DNA of 64,000 nucleotides, from positions 56,653,712 to 56,717,711 of the forward strand of contig CM070576.1 of the NCBI GenBank assembly GCA_036346355.1, written 5' to 3'. The stretch comes from Rhipidocladum racemiflorum (Eukaryota > Streptophyta > Magnoliopsida > Poales > Poaceae). Position 1 is the first letter of the stretch. Every line of letters starts with the position of its first letter. The notes beneath the pieces are model-generated. The model ran no database searches. It worked only from the letters and a program-made list of their open reading frames with translations, and was not told the origin of the DNA. Of this stretch, positions 24,861 to 35,099 are shown in pieces. The translations under genes were made by a program, and so were the position numbers.

Positions 24861-25580
24861 GCAGAGAACTGGGCTCTCTCAAATCTTTCTCATATAATAG
24901 AGTTGATATTATCAAATATACATTCGTCTTCTACTTGGAGATCCTCTCCGACCATGGACAGCGCGGCGCCTCCAGCCGGCCGGTGGCGTCACTCTTTTAT
25001 GGACTTACTATCGCCACGTGCCCGTCCATCGACGTCACTCTCCCCGGCTGTACCGCACGATGCCCTCCCCTTGTATCCGGCAGTTGGCGAGGGACACCGA
25101 ATAGACTCTCCGAATGCGACGGCGCGCGTAAATATCTCCGTAGGCCGGAGCTGCATTCATGGCCGTTCTCTGCGCCGCGTGATTTATTCTCGCGCTTTGC
25201 TTGGTACTCCGGTAGTCCAGTCACCAATGGTGTAGTAGTTGCGTGCTGTACTATTCCAGAATCCAGACAAAGAAAGGAGAGAGAGTTGTGAGTCACGGTC
25301 GACGTGCAAAGCTGAGTTGCCGACCAAATCCATGGATACTTGATAGCTCATGGTCTGCACTCAGTTTCTTCGTACACATAAGGAGGGCTTACAACAAGTT
25401 TACCATCGCGTGCTGATTGGCACGTGGATTGCATTTCTGCGAGACAAAGTACCAACAAGACATTTCCACTTTCATTCAGTATACATACGATCCCTGTGAC
25501 GATCAATTGCAAGTTTGCAACATGTATAGTGTGACAACAAATCATGGGCTGCATCATCCTCGGGAGGTACCAGCATATTA
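24861..25580. other. Unassigned intergenic DNA
   Basis: A moderately GC-rich stretch (24950-25230) has short open frames in several phases, none with recognisable protein features. Nothing else stands out up to the start of the next Helitron-like unit. Confidence 0.4.
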
Positions 25581-26777
25581 TCCCTCCCTTACACTCGGGA
25601 GGTTTGAAGCCCTCCTAGAGCATCCACCTCACCTCCACCTTCTCTTTCCTCTTTTGCAAAAGCCTAGATTTTGAAATTACGGATAGGTCCTTTTGCAATT
25701 TTTGTGAGAGGAAGATTTTTTCCTCGGTTCGCGTTTAGGTCCCTCCTTCGCCCGTTTACGTAAAGAACACTCTGTTAAATACAGATAAATCTTGAGCCCT
25801 TTATAGTTTTCAAAATAGCGAAGCAGTGTCCAAAATCATAACAAATAGGTCAGTGCGCTTTTCGTTCGAGTGTCCTTTCTCCGTTTTGCCCCAAAAAAAT
25901 TTTTTGTGGTCGTTTTTCCCTCGGGCATTGAAAAAATGTTTCGTTTCTCGCTTTGCTTGAAAAAATGTTTTGTGGTCCGTTTTTCCCTCGGAGCATGGAA
26001 AAAATGTTTTGTTTCTCAGTTTACAGAAAAAATGTTTTTGTGTTCCGTTTTCCCTCGGAGCATGGAAAAAATCAGTTTGCCTAAAAAACCGAAAAATATT
26101 TTGGTGGTCCGTTTTTCCTCGGAGCATGCAAAAAATGTTTCGTTCTCGCGTTTCTTGGGAAAAAATGTTTTGTGGTCCGTTTTCCTCGAGCATGGAAAAA
26201 ATGTTTCGTTTCTCTGTTTTCCTAAAAAACCGAAAAATATTTTTGGTGGTCCGTTTTCCTCCGAACATGGAAAAATGTTTTGTTTCTCAGTTTTACCCGA
26301 AAAAATGTTTTTGTGGTCAGTTTTCCTTCGGAGCATGGAAAAATATTTTCGTTTCCGTTTTGCGGGAAAAATGTTTTTGTTGTCCTTTTTCCCTCCGGAT
26401 CATGGAAAAATGTTTTCGTTGACCGTTTTTACTAAAAAAACGGAGAATGTTTTGTGGTCCGTTTTCCTGAGCATGCAAAAATGTTTTCGTTTCTCCGTTT
26501 TGCGGAAAAATGTTTTTGTAGTCGTTTTCCTCGTAACATGGAAAAAAATGTTTTCGTTTCTCCGTTTTTCTAAAAAGCGAAAAATATTTTGGTGGTCCGT
26601 TTTCCTCAGAAGCATGGAAAAAATGTTTTGTTTCTCAGTTTTACCCGAAAAAATGTTTTTGTGGTCCGTTTTCCTTCAAAGCATGGAAAAAATGTATTAA
26701 AGTATTCGTGGTCCGTTTTTTATAAAAACATTTTTCAATTTTTCATTCACGTGCGTGCGCGGCGCTCAATTTTCTAG
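25581..26777 (+). mobile_element. Helitron-like unit A with A/T-rich minisatellite
   Basis: Begins TCCCTCCCTTACACTCGGGA after an A and ends TTTTCTAG followed by T (26774-26778), fitting Helitron A/T insertion and a CTRR end. About 250 bp of unique left sequence is nearly the same as in unit B at 27114. The body (about 25880-26700) is a degenerate minisatellite of roughly 65-75-bp units built from GGTCCGTTTTCCTC, GAGCATGGAAAAAATG and TTTCGTTTCTCCG. The region is open in several frames on both strands because the repeats lack stop codons; I do not treat those frames as genes. Confidence 0.5.
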
Positions 26778-27113
26778 TGATACAAGCGATGCAAATTCCG
26801 TGCTCTCGATCCCCTGGCGGCCGGTGCGGTAGGCGGTCAAACCACGTCCGGCGTGGCGATCTTGAAGCCAAAGCCAAACCCGGCGCCATGACGGTCGAGG
26901 CCAGGCACGGTTGCTCACCTCGGTAGCGCGGCCGATGATCACCGTGGCCGAAACGATGAGTAGGAACGCGGCCTGACGGCCGGTTCCCAGTGGCCGCCAC
27001 GGCACTTGCTTGACGTCGGCATCCTTCTGATCCATTGGCGCGCGCAACAGGCCCTGGGGGGTTGTGTTGGGGACTTGGGGCTCTGAAGCACGCATTCTCC
27101 TCCGCCCGAATTA
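26778..27113 (-). pseudogene. Exon-like fragment with one transmembrane stretch, between two Helitron-like units
   Basis: On the minus strand an open frame contains MDQKDADVKQVPWRPLG (start near 27035), then a hydrophobic run AAFLLIVSATVIIGRATE, after which comes GAG|GTGAGC, a good splice donor at about 26921. It looks like a first exon of a small membrane protein with the rest missing. I do not recognise the family. It is GC-rich, unlike its A/T-rich neighbours. Helitrons often capture gene pieces, but here the fragment lies between units, so it may instead be surviving host sequence. Confidence 0.35.
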
Positions 27114-27994
27114 TCCCTCCCTTACACTCGGGAGGTTTGAAGCCCTCCTAGAGCATCCACCTCACCTCCACCTTCTCTCTCCTCTTTTTGCAAAAAACCC
27201 TCTCAGTTTTTGAAATTACGGATAGGTCCTTTTGCAATTTTTTGTGAGAGGAAGATTTTTTCCTCGGTTCGCGTTTAGGTCCCTCCTTCGCCGTTTTACG
27301 TAAAGAACCTCCTGTTAAATACGAATAAATGCAGCCCTTTTATAGTTTTTCAAAATAGCGACGGTCCAAAATCATAACAAATAGGTCCGTGCGCTTTTCT
27401 TTCATGTCCTTTCTCCGTTTTGCCCCACAAAAATTTTTTGGTGGTCCGTTTTTCATCCGGAGCATGCAAAAAATGTTTTCGTTTCTCCGTTTTACCCGAA
27501 AAAAATGTTTTTGTGGTCCGTTTTCCCTTGAACATGGAAAAATATTTTCGTTTCTCCGTTTGCGGGAAAAATGTTTTGTTGTCCGTTTTCCTCGGAGCAT
27601 GGAAAAAATGTTTTCGTTGTAGTTTTCCTAAAAAACCGGAAAATATTTTTGTGGTCGTTTTCCTCCGAACATGCAAAAATGTTTCGTTTCTCCGTTTGCC
27701 GGAAAAAATGCTTTTGTGGTCCGTTTTTCCTCCGGAACATGGAAAAAATGTTTTCGTTTCTCCGTTTTTCCTAAAAAGCGAAAAAATATTTTGGTGGTCC
27801 GTTTTTCCTCCGGAGCATGGAAAAAATGTTTTGTTTCTCCGTTTTACCCGAAAAAAATGTTTTTGTGGTCCGTTTTTCCTTCAAAGCATGGAAAAAATGT
27901 ATTAAAGTATTCTCGTGGTCCGTTTTTTTTATAAAAACATTTTTTCAAATTTTTCGTTCACGTGCGCGGCGTGCCGTCGCGCTCAATTTTCTAG
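27114..27994 (+). mobile_element. Helitron-like unit B with A/T-rich minisatellite
   Basis: Same left end as unit A (TCCCTCCCTTACACTCGGGA) and the same right end (CAATTTTCTAG then T). Just before the end, GCGCGGCGTGCCGTCGCGC can form an 8-bp stem with one mismatch, about 11 bases from CTAG, the classic Helitron 3' structure. The minisatellite is shorter than in unit A. Its repeats read TCCTCCGGA where unit A often reads TCCTCGGA. Confidence 0.55.
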
Positions 27995-28123
27995 TACATT
28001 GAAATACTAAGATGTACAAGAGTTTAAGCGTAATTCAGTGATGGTACCTTGTAAAGATGGTAAAAACTATAGTAAAACATACCATTGACATAATAATAAT
28101 CTGGCACGGGAATGATTTGAGGC

Positions 28124-28331
28124 TCAGGAGGTACACTGCTGCAGCTGGGATTCATTTCGGAATGTTCTCCTCAGAAGTGAATCTCTGTACCACTTAGCCG
28201 ACAATTTCGGCGTCCTCTTCTGTGTCTTGAAGTCGACATGGTAGAGCCCGAACCTTTGCGTGTATCCAGACGTCCACTCGAAGCCGTCGAGGAGAGACCA
28301 CACAAAGTAACCACGTACATCATCTCCTTTC
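28124..28331 (-). pseudogene. Isolated terminal exon of a GH1 beta-glucosidase
   Basis: Read on the minus strand, a GAAG|GAAAGG acceptor at 28331 opens an exon of 208 bp. This is exactly the length and phase of the last exon of the complete gene at 41264. It encodes KGDDVRGYFVWSLLDGFEWT, FGLYHVDFKTQKRTPKLSAK and WYRDSL before TGA at 28124-28126. The E-W pair of FEWT normally binds the glucose 4- and 6-hydroxyls. No other GH1 exon is found between here and 41264, so either the rest was lost when transposons inserted or it serves as a distant alternative last exon of the 41264-53116 gene. The exon itself is undamaged, though N of the usual LLDNFEW is G here. Confidence 0.85.
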
Positions 28332-28544
28332 CTTCGAACAGTTGGACAAGCACAAATTGGTGTTCAGATAGTGAAGAAAAGAGCGGCCGTACAAATAACA
28401 ATGTCGTAGCAGTGCCATAACAGAAGGCGAAGCAATTACAGCATCAGGGCTCAGCCGTGACAACCATATTTGGCTATCGAGTATTAACGTGAAATATTTC
28501 AGGAACACATCTAATGCATAGCTGGAAGCCAAATCTGAAAATGT
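28332..28544. other. Remnant of GH1 intron or unassigned DNA
   Basis: No coding signal. It lies where the last intron of the GH1 relic would have been and ends where the LINE fragment starts. Confidence 0.35.
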
Positions 28545-28686
28545 GAATTATGCCGCTACGAGGATCACAATTGGAGGAAATAGTCAGAAGGCGAAATTTT
28601 GGCATGACCACTGGCTATCCAATGAAGCGCCAAGGGCCATAGCATCGAAACTCTACAAGTTAGCGACGAGAAAAAATAGAACGGTG
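28545..28686 (+). pseudogene. LINE reverse-transcriptase zinc-binding (zf-RVT) fragment
   Basis: About 47 codons read AATRITIGGNSQKAKFWHDH, then WLSNEAPRAIASKLYKLATR. The pattern I-x-x-G-N...A-x-F-W-x-D-x-W-L-x-x-x-A-P is the zf-RVT domain found at the C-terminus of plant non-LTR retrotransposon ORF2. It continues in the same frame, with no stop, into copia RT sequence at about 28687, giving a single chimeric ORF of 414 codons. Confidence 0.6.
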
Positions 28687-29787
28687 TTCAAATCCTTGTA
28701 TGGTCTAAAGCAAGCACCTAAGCAATGGCACGAAAAGTTTGATAAAATTTTCACATTTGCTGGTTTTGCTGTTAATGAGGCAGATAAGTGTGTATATTAT
28801 CGTTATGGTGGGGGTCAAGGTGTGATTTTATGTTTGTATGTTGATGACATACTTATATTTGGGACAAACACTGCTGTAATTGACGAGGTCAAAACTTTCT
28901 TATCTCGATATTTTGATATGAAAGACTTGGGAGAGGCAGATGTTATTCTGAATATTAAATTGATTAAGAATGAGGATGGGATCACTTTGCACCAATCCCA
29001 TTATACTGAGAAAATATTGAGCCTATTCGGCTTTGAGAATTGCAGAATTTCCCCAACACCATTTGATCCGAGTGTTAAGCTTCGGAAAAATCAAGGGTTA
29101 GGGAAAGATCAGTTGAGATATTCACAAATTATTGAGTCCCTTATGTATCTAGCTGGTGCCACAAGACCTAATATCTCATTTGCTGTGAGCAAATTAAGCC
29201 GGTTTACATCTAACCCGGGAGATGATCATTGGGAGTCACTTGAAAGAGTGTTGCGCTACTTGAGAGGTACAACATCTTACGGAATTCACTACACTGGATA
29301 TCCATATGTATTAGAAGGATATAGTGATTCCAATTGGATCTCTGATGCGGATGAGATCAAAGCTACAAGTAGTTATGTTTTTACATTAGCTGGTGCTGCA
29401 GTTTCATGGAGGTCTTGCAAACATACCATATTAACGAGGTCAACCATGGAAGCTGAACTTGTAGCACTTGATACAACCACTATTGAGGCTGAATGGCTTA
29501 GAGAGCTTTTGTTGAACTTGCCATTGGTTGAGAAACCAGTACCGCCGATCCTAATGTACTGCGATAACCAAACAGTGTTGATTGAGGTTATGAGTACTAA
29601 GGATAACATGAAGTTCTCCAGACATGTGAAGCGTAGGCTTAAATCTGTCAGAAAATTGAGAAACTTCGGAGTAATTGCTGTGAATTATATTCGCACTGAG
29701 AAAAATCTGGCAAATCCTTTTACAAAAGGACTTGCAAGGAAAATGATTTCTGTTGCGTCTATGGACATGGGTATGAGGCCCATTTGA
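28687..29787 (+). pseudogene. Copia reverse transcriptase (3' part) and RNase H
   Basis: Starts abruptly inside RT at KSLYGLKQAPKQWHEKFDK, then the catalytic LCLYVDDILIFGT (28830-28870), YSQIIESLMYLAGATRPNIS, and RNase H with EGYSDSNWISDADEIKATSS, SWRSCKHTILTRSTMEAELV and TTTIEAEWLRELL. Ends MGMRPI, stop TGA 29785-29787. The frame is intact over about 366 codons. The 5' half (gag to RT start) is absent on its left but a gag-protease-integrase half of a copia element lies to its right beyond an LTR, so the element looks circularly permuted or is the centre of a former tandem pair. Confidence 0.9.
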
Positions 29788-30347
29788 GTTACAACACAAT
29801 GGTACCTTCCTGATCGGAGATCCCGTGAATTAGGTAATGAGAAAAACAAGTTGATGTTGTAACAAGAGAGTACATATTATTAAATTGTACCTATGTCCTA
29901 ATAGGCAAAGGATTCTCGACTGTATGGAAGGTTGGCTTAAAGCCTTAATGTATTCTAGTGTCAAAATGAGTGAAAAAGGCATTGGTCTACAGGATACCTA
30001 TAATGAATACACCTACTTGAGCATAACTGTGAGGTCGCAGTTCACGAGGATGGGGCATTCTCTAGAAAGCTCATGAGTAGATACGGGAGCATGACCATAT
30101 AACGCTCCGTATAGGCGTGGTTCAATGGCAGCCTTGTATCAGTTGTGATTACAAGTGAAATCTGATCACAAAAAACTATGAATTTAAGGCATAGTCTATT
30201 CATCAGCTGTGAGAAGATGAATCTTGCTAATCTAGGTGTAAGTTCAACCCGTACGGGACTTATACTAAATAACTGGTATATAAACAATATTTCAGTACAA
30301 CGATGTTTGATATTGTTTTATTGTTCGCTTTGGAATTAGTGGGGGAT
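29788..30347 (+). other. Copia 3' untranslated region with polypurine tract
   Basis: About 560 bp without coding signal between the pol stop and the LTR. It ends in TTAGTGGGGGAT (30336-30347), a purine-rich tract abutting the TGTTGGAATT start of the LTR, as in other copia elements. Confidence 0.75.
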
Positions 30348-31310
30348 TGTTGGAATTGGCCCATGAGTATGGCCCATTTCCTTTAATTCCAAAGATTGCA
30401 TGGTTAGTACTATATTGCTTAGTCAAATGGAAAGAAGGCAATTTATAAGGTGGAGTCCTTGCCATTCCTTGAGTTATGAGGAGCATGACATAGGGATGGT
30501 ATGAGAAGGACTTTGGAGAAACACGCGCGCGTGCACGTACGCACGCACGCGCGCGTATTCACATATTTTCGCGTGAAAATCCGCGTGACTTGTGACTTGC
30601 GACGAGCGACCGCGCCGTGTCGTAGTGTGTCTCTTGGCACTATGAATTCACCTTTTATTTTGCTTAATCATGCAATTGTTTAACTTTCTGTACTGGTCAG
30701 GAGACTGCATAATGACCATTATTTTTGTTTGAATTAGTAGTTACCAGTGCATTAAGTATGTTTAAATTCAGTCAGTTACCAGTGCTTAATGCTGTCAGTT
30801 ACTAGTGAGTAATGGAGACATTTACTGGTTAGAGGCTATATAAGACCTGGAGACGTCCAGGCCAAAACACTGAATTTTTCCAATTTCACTCTTTCTTCTT
30901 CCTCCTGCGAGAACTGTACTGAGGTGTTGAGCAGCTGGACCGTGCCACCCTTCCTACACGGCGTGCACCGTGAAGGAGGGTGAGCGGTATCTCCGAGCCG
31001 TTACCGCAGAGTTCACCTGCACGGGGCGGCAATAAGGTTTCTGGGTAGCGCATCTGTGCGACCGCTCCTGTGTTGCTTCATCGACTTCGACTTCTTCCAC
31101 GACCTCTTCTGCGCATCGTTCTGTCTTCATCAAGCCTAACTGTAAGTCGTTAGTGAATGTTCGATTTAATCATACTCTGTTTCTTGAGTTCATATGTTTG
31201 GAAGTACAATGTGTAGCCTGCTGTTAGATTTACTGTGTGCATCACTGTTTATCAGTAGTATTTGCCTCAATATAAAATTTGGAATAAAAATATTGCGCAT
31301 ATTTCCAACA
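30348..31310 (+). repeat. Copia LTR
   Basis: 963 bp from TGTTGGAATT to ATTTCCAACA; the ends form short inverted repeats. It lies between a polypurine tract on the left and a gag start 39 bp to the right. It contains an alternating purine-pyrimidine run (CGCGCGCGTGCACGTACGCA near 30523) and a TATATAA box at 30837-30843. A standard tRNA-iMet primer site is not seen after it. Confidence 0.85.
30837..30843 (+). promoter_or_regulatory. TATA box of the copia LTR
   Basis: TATATAA in the middle of the LTR, followed by a C/T-rich tract with tttcactctttcttcttcc, the normal position for the LTR promoter and start of R. Confidence 0.6.
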
Positions 31311-31349
31311 ATCCAGAAACCTTATTCGCGATATTTTTGTGATTCAGCA

Positions 31350-33168
31350 ATGGCTAATCCATCGGATGCTATGAAGCCTGAGAGGTTTTCTGGTGCAAAT
31401 TTTCGTAGAGGCAGACAAGGGCTAAGTTTTGGCTCATGTCATTGGGGATGTGGTGGGTGATCCACCCGCAGTATCCATTTACGGTTGAGCAGTACATGCA
31501 GTTTGATAGTGCAAACAACACTGCACTAGGCTGCCTTCTGACCATTTTGGCAGATCAGCTCTACGATGTGTATATGAACTACGCATCTGCCACTGAGTTG
31601 TGGGATGCACTTGACCAGAAGTATGCAAAGGCTGCGACCGGTCGCTGGCTATACGTGTGCGAGCAATTCTTCGATTTTAGCATGGATGACGCTAAATCGA
31701 TTGTTGCACAAGCACACGACCTCCAGCTACTGGTTGGCGAGATTGCGCACTTGGGTTGTGCATTGCCTCCTAAGTTTGTGGCAGCGAACATTGTTGCCAA
31801 ACTACCCTCATCTTGGCGGGATTTTGCCACTAGCTTAAAGCACAAGAGGGAAGAGATTTCTGTTGAGAATCTCATTGCAGCCCTTGATGTGGAAGAAAAG
31901 GCAAGAGCAAAAGATGCACCAAGCAGAACTAATCAGAATGATGCCAATGTCGTTGAGAAGAAAACATATGGCAAGAACTACAAAGTTCCTAAACCAAACA
32001 AGACAACTAGCTTTAAAAAGAACAAAATTGAGAAAAAGGATATGAAGAACATCACCTGTTTCGTGTGCGGAAAGGACGGTCATATAGCAAAAGACTGTCG
32101 CTATCGCAAAAACATGACAAATGAACAGGGCAAGAAAAATGCCAACGTGACCATAGGCGAGGCCTCGACTTCAGGAGGGTATGGTAATTCTCCTGTTGTT
32201 TTTTCAGCATGTCAAACCACTGATTGGTGGGTTGATACTGGTGCTAATGTTCACGTGTGTTCTGATGTTTCCTTATTTTCTTCTTACCAGGCAGCCGGGG
32301 CTTCCTCCGTCCTAATGGGGAACGGGTCGCATGCTTCTGTTCTTGGTGTTGGCACGGTAGATCTGAAGCTTACTTCAGGGAAGATTGTCCACTTGAAGAA
32401 CGTGCAGCATGCGCCAACATTAAAAAAGAACCTTGTTAGTGGTTCTCTTTTATGCAGGGATGGTTATAAGCTAGTATTTGAATCAAATAAAGTTGTATTG
32501 TCTAAGTTTGGGAACTTTGTTGGTAAAGGCTATGAGAGCGGAGGCTTGTTCCGCTTAAGTACTCTAGAGTCTTGCTATAATATGAATATTGCAACTGGTT
32601 TGAATAAATGTGATGCCGATATTTGGCATTCTCGATTCTGTCATATTGGTTTTGATAGCATTGCTCCAATGTCCATATTAGAGTTAATTCTAAAATGTGA
32701 TATTGTCAAAGGATCAAAGTGTCAATCTTGTGTGCAAGCAAAACAGCCTAAAAAACCCTTCAAAGGATTAGAGGAAGAAAAGAACTTGGCACCATTAGAT
32801 ATTGTCCATTCTAATCTTTGTGAGATGAATGGATTGATGACAAAAGGAGGTAAAAGATATTTTCTAACTCTTATAGATGATGCGACACGTTATTGTTATG
32901 TGTATTTGCTGAAAACAAAGGATGAAGTTTTAAACTACTTCAAAATCTATAAGGCTGAGGTTGAGAACCAACTAGAAAAGAAAATTAAAAGACTAAGGTC
33001 TGATCGTGGAGGAGAGTATATCTCTCATGAATTCTCCCAGTTCTGTTCTAAGCATGGTATAATCCATGAAGTTACACCACCATATTCTCCCCAATCTAAT
33101 GGGGTAGCTGAGAGGAAAAACCGAATACTCACAGACTTGGTAAATGCCATGTTAGAGAGTGCTGGTAT
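31350..33168 (+). pseudogene. Copia gag-protease-integrase (5' half), with one frameshift and a MITE insertion
   Basis: The ATG at 31350 gives MANPSDAMKPERFSGANFRR. One base is missing near 31408-31412, where the expected W-Q-T-R reads GRQG. The correct frame then runs from 31436 to the MITE. Gag continues with WRDFATSLKHKREEISVENL and a CCHC zinc knuckle CFVCGKDGHIAKDC (about 32060). Protease has WWVDTGANVHVCSD (about 32230). Integrase has the zinc-binding HSRFCHIGF...CQSC, then LIDDATRYCYVYLLKT and RLRSDRGGEY. The protein stops where a hAT MITE has entered at 33169. Confidence 0.9.
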
Positions 33169-33780
33169 TAGAGGTGGGCGTTCGGTTTAACCGAAAAAAT
33201 CGGTTTCGGTTTTCGGTTTATTTAAAAATTCGGTTATTCCAAAATAGAAACCGAATTGTGTATGAAAATTTCGGTAACCGATATTTCGGTTTCGGTTTTA
33301 ACCGAACTTAGCTAGCACACATGGTCGGAGTCGGAGAATCAAACAACGCCATCACACGTATGTATTATCGGAGAGATTTTACAAGCCCTGCAGCGCTATG
33401 TATTTTGCAAGTGAACTTGTGCTAACTGTTCTCGGAAACATGCGTGCATGCTGTGTAGAAAATGGATTGCATGCATGCATGCACAACATGCACAACCTTC
33501 AGAAAGAAGGGCATTACTAGTACTGCTTTGGAAACAAGTCCTACTCTACTACAGTCAGTCACAGAAGCAATACTAGTACTGCATCTCACTGTATGATTTG
33601 GCCCATGCCACGACAGTTCGGTTAGTTCGGTTAACCGGGATTTAAAACCGAATTAACCAAAAAAAGTTCGGTTATTCCATACAGCTAACTGAATCAACAA
33701 CCGAACAATTCGGTTTCGGTTTTTTCGGCTTCGGTTCCGGTTTTAACGGTTTCGGTTTTCGGTTTATTTGCCCAGCCCTA
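33169..33780. mobile_element. hAT-type MITE inside the copia integrase
   Basis: 612-bp insertion with terminal inverted repeats TAGAGGTGGGC and GCCCAGCCCTA, flanked by a perfect 8-bp duplication GCTGGTAT (33161-33168 and 33781-33788), the hAT signature. Both halves are packed with TTCGGTT/AACCGAA motifs in opposite orientation, so it can fold on itself. No transposase is present. Confidence 0.93.
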
Positions 33781-33860
33781 GCTGGTATGCCTAAAATGTG
33801 GTGGGGAGAAGCTATATTGACAGCAACTTTTGTCCTAAACAGAGTAATCAGCATGACGTC
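33781..33860 (+). pseudogene. Copia integrase, continuation after the MITE, then truncated
   Basis: After the MITE the reading resumes as GMPKMWWGEAILTATFVLNR, the conserved end of the integrase core, then loses the frame at ATCAGCATGACGTC and ends near 33860. The RT that should follow is absent here. Only the segment before and after the MITE joins in order, which shows the MITE arrived after the copia element. Confidence 0.85.
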
Positions 33861-34395
33861 ATAAAGGTTTTTGAAAAACCCTTTTTTTTCTTAAATCGGC
33901 TGACGGGTGGGGCCCGACGGGCCGTGGACCGCGTCCACGCGAGCGTAATTCGCACCACGCACGCGCGCGACGCCGCCAAAGTGCTTGACTAGGCGGGCGA
34001 GGGCGAGGCGGCGCGGCGGCGACGCCGACGCCAGAGCGACGGGTGGGACGGCCGCGCCGCACCGGCCATGGCGGGCAGCGCTGGTCGAGGCGGAGACGGC
34101 GGAGCGGAAGGAGGCCGGAGGAGGCGGGCGCGCCGAGACGGGGCGGCCGCTCAGCGCAGCGGCCGAGCCGAAGACGAAGGCGGCGGCGCGCACGGGGAGA
34201 GGAGAGGGGACCTAGGAGAGGGAGAGGGGAGGGGCACGGCGAGGGGGGGGGAGGTCGGGGGGTTATAGGGGGGAAAGGCGGCGCAGCGGCCGAACGTCGC
34301 CTTGAATCGCGCGGCGATTCTTGGGGCGCAGTGGCGACACGGCGCGGAAAGGGCGGGCGGCGGCGCGCGGGCTAGGAGGAAGCAGGGCGTTACAT
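33861..34395. other. Very GC-rich block, possible captured gene 5' region
   Basis: About 500 bp of G+C-rich DNA, starting GGCTGACGGGTGGGGCCCGA, with open Arg/Gly/Ala-rich frames on both strands that look like compositional artefacts. It resembles the CpG-rich 5' part of a grass gene, but no initiator context, splice site or domain can be supported. It abuts the truncated copia element on the left and an A/T-richer pseudogene on the right. Confidence 0.35.
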
Positions 34396-34408
34396 ATAAC
34401 AACATTAT

Positions 34409-34870
34409 TTAAGAGGATCTTGAAAGTATTGAGTACGTACTCCTGTCCTGTGCAGGGTAACCCAAAAGAAATGCTAACATGGTTGCAAGAGAAAGGAATA
34501 TCGCCTTGTTATTGTCAGGAACAATTGCACATTTTTTTGGGTCCACTATGCTAAGCAGCCATGCTTCAAATTGCCTGTTAACTTCAGTTAGCTTCAAATC
34601 AAGAACGCCTTTAAACCCTATTTGCTGAACTAGCTCTTTCTTATGGTCATCAAAATCCTTAGTTATATTCAATATGCACTTCGGTTGGCATCTACAGTTA
34701 ATTCTGAAATTGTGCCCTTGGTTTTATCCACTGATTTGACAGACCTGTTACGGTGGCATTTGCTCACCATACGGGTTGCACTCAACGGCAAGATGCCTCT
34801 TCTGGAAGACGACATACGAATTGGGTATTTTGCGTCAATACTATTGATAGCCTCCGACACCTGCAAAGAA
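34409..34870 (-). pseudogene. Fragment of transposon-associated plant protein (N-terminal region of C48/Ulp1-type carriers)
   Basis: Two minus-strand frames join by a small shift near 34680: the first has CHRNRSVKSVDKTKGTISEL, the second NITKDFDDHKKELVQQIGFK, GVLDLKLTEVNRQFEAWLLS and ATMLAFLLGYP. The pattern I-G-F-x-G-(V/L)-L-x-L...L-x-R/Q...W-L...D-P-K is the region that precedes the Ulp1-like protease in proteins spread by grass MULE and CACTA transposons, as I recall it. No protease domain is present. The frame is broken, so this is a relic. Confidence 0.45.
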
Positions 34871-35099
34871 AGATCGATATAATTTTCTATTTACCATTTC
34901 AAATCATCTTTCTGCTATTCCACCAGAAATCTGGTTTAAATTTGTTAGTCACACGCCTAAGAACTATCAAAGTACCGGTAATCACATATTAGACAAGAAA
35001 GGAGCACATAAAAAATGCAATCCAACATGAGGTTATAATCCCAAACCTATGCTACGCAATTCCATTGCGCTGAAGTTACAGAACAAAACATAATTATGC

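Noticed and set aside
25870..26700. Open frame of 276 codons on the plus strand and long frames on the minus strand
   Set aside because: The whole stretch is an A/T-rich minisatellite whose repeat unit lacks stops in several frames; the proteins are Phe/Lys-rich repeats with no domain, and both strands are open.
27420..27905. Open frame of 161 codons
   Set aside because: Same minisatellite effect as in the neighbouring unit; no start context or conserved protein.
34043..34375. Arg/Gly-rich open frames in the GC-rich block
   Set aside because: Frames are open on both strands because of base composition; no motif or splice signal supports a gene.
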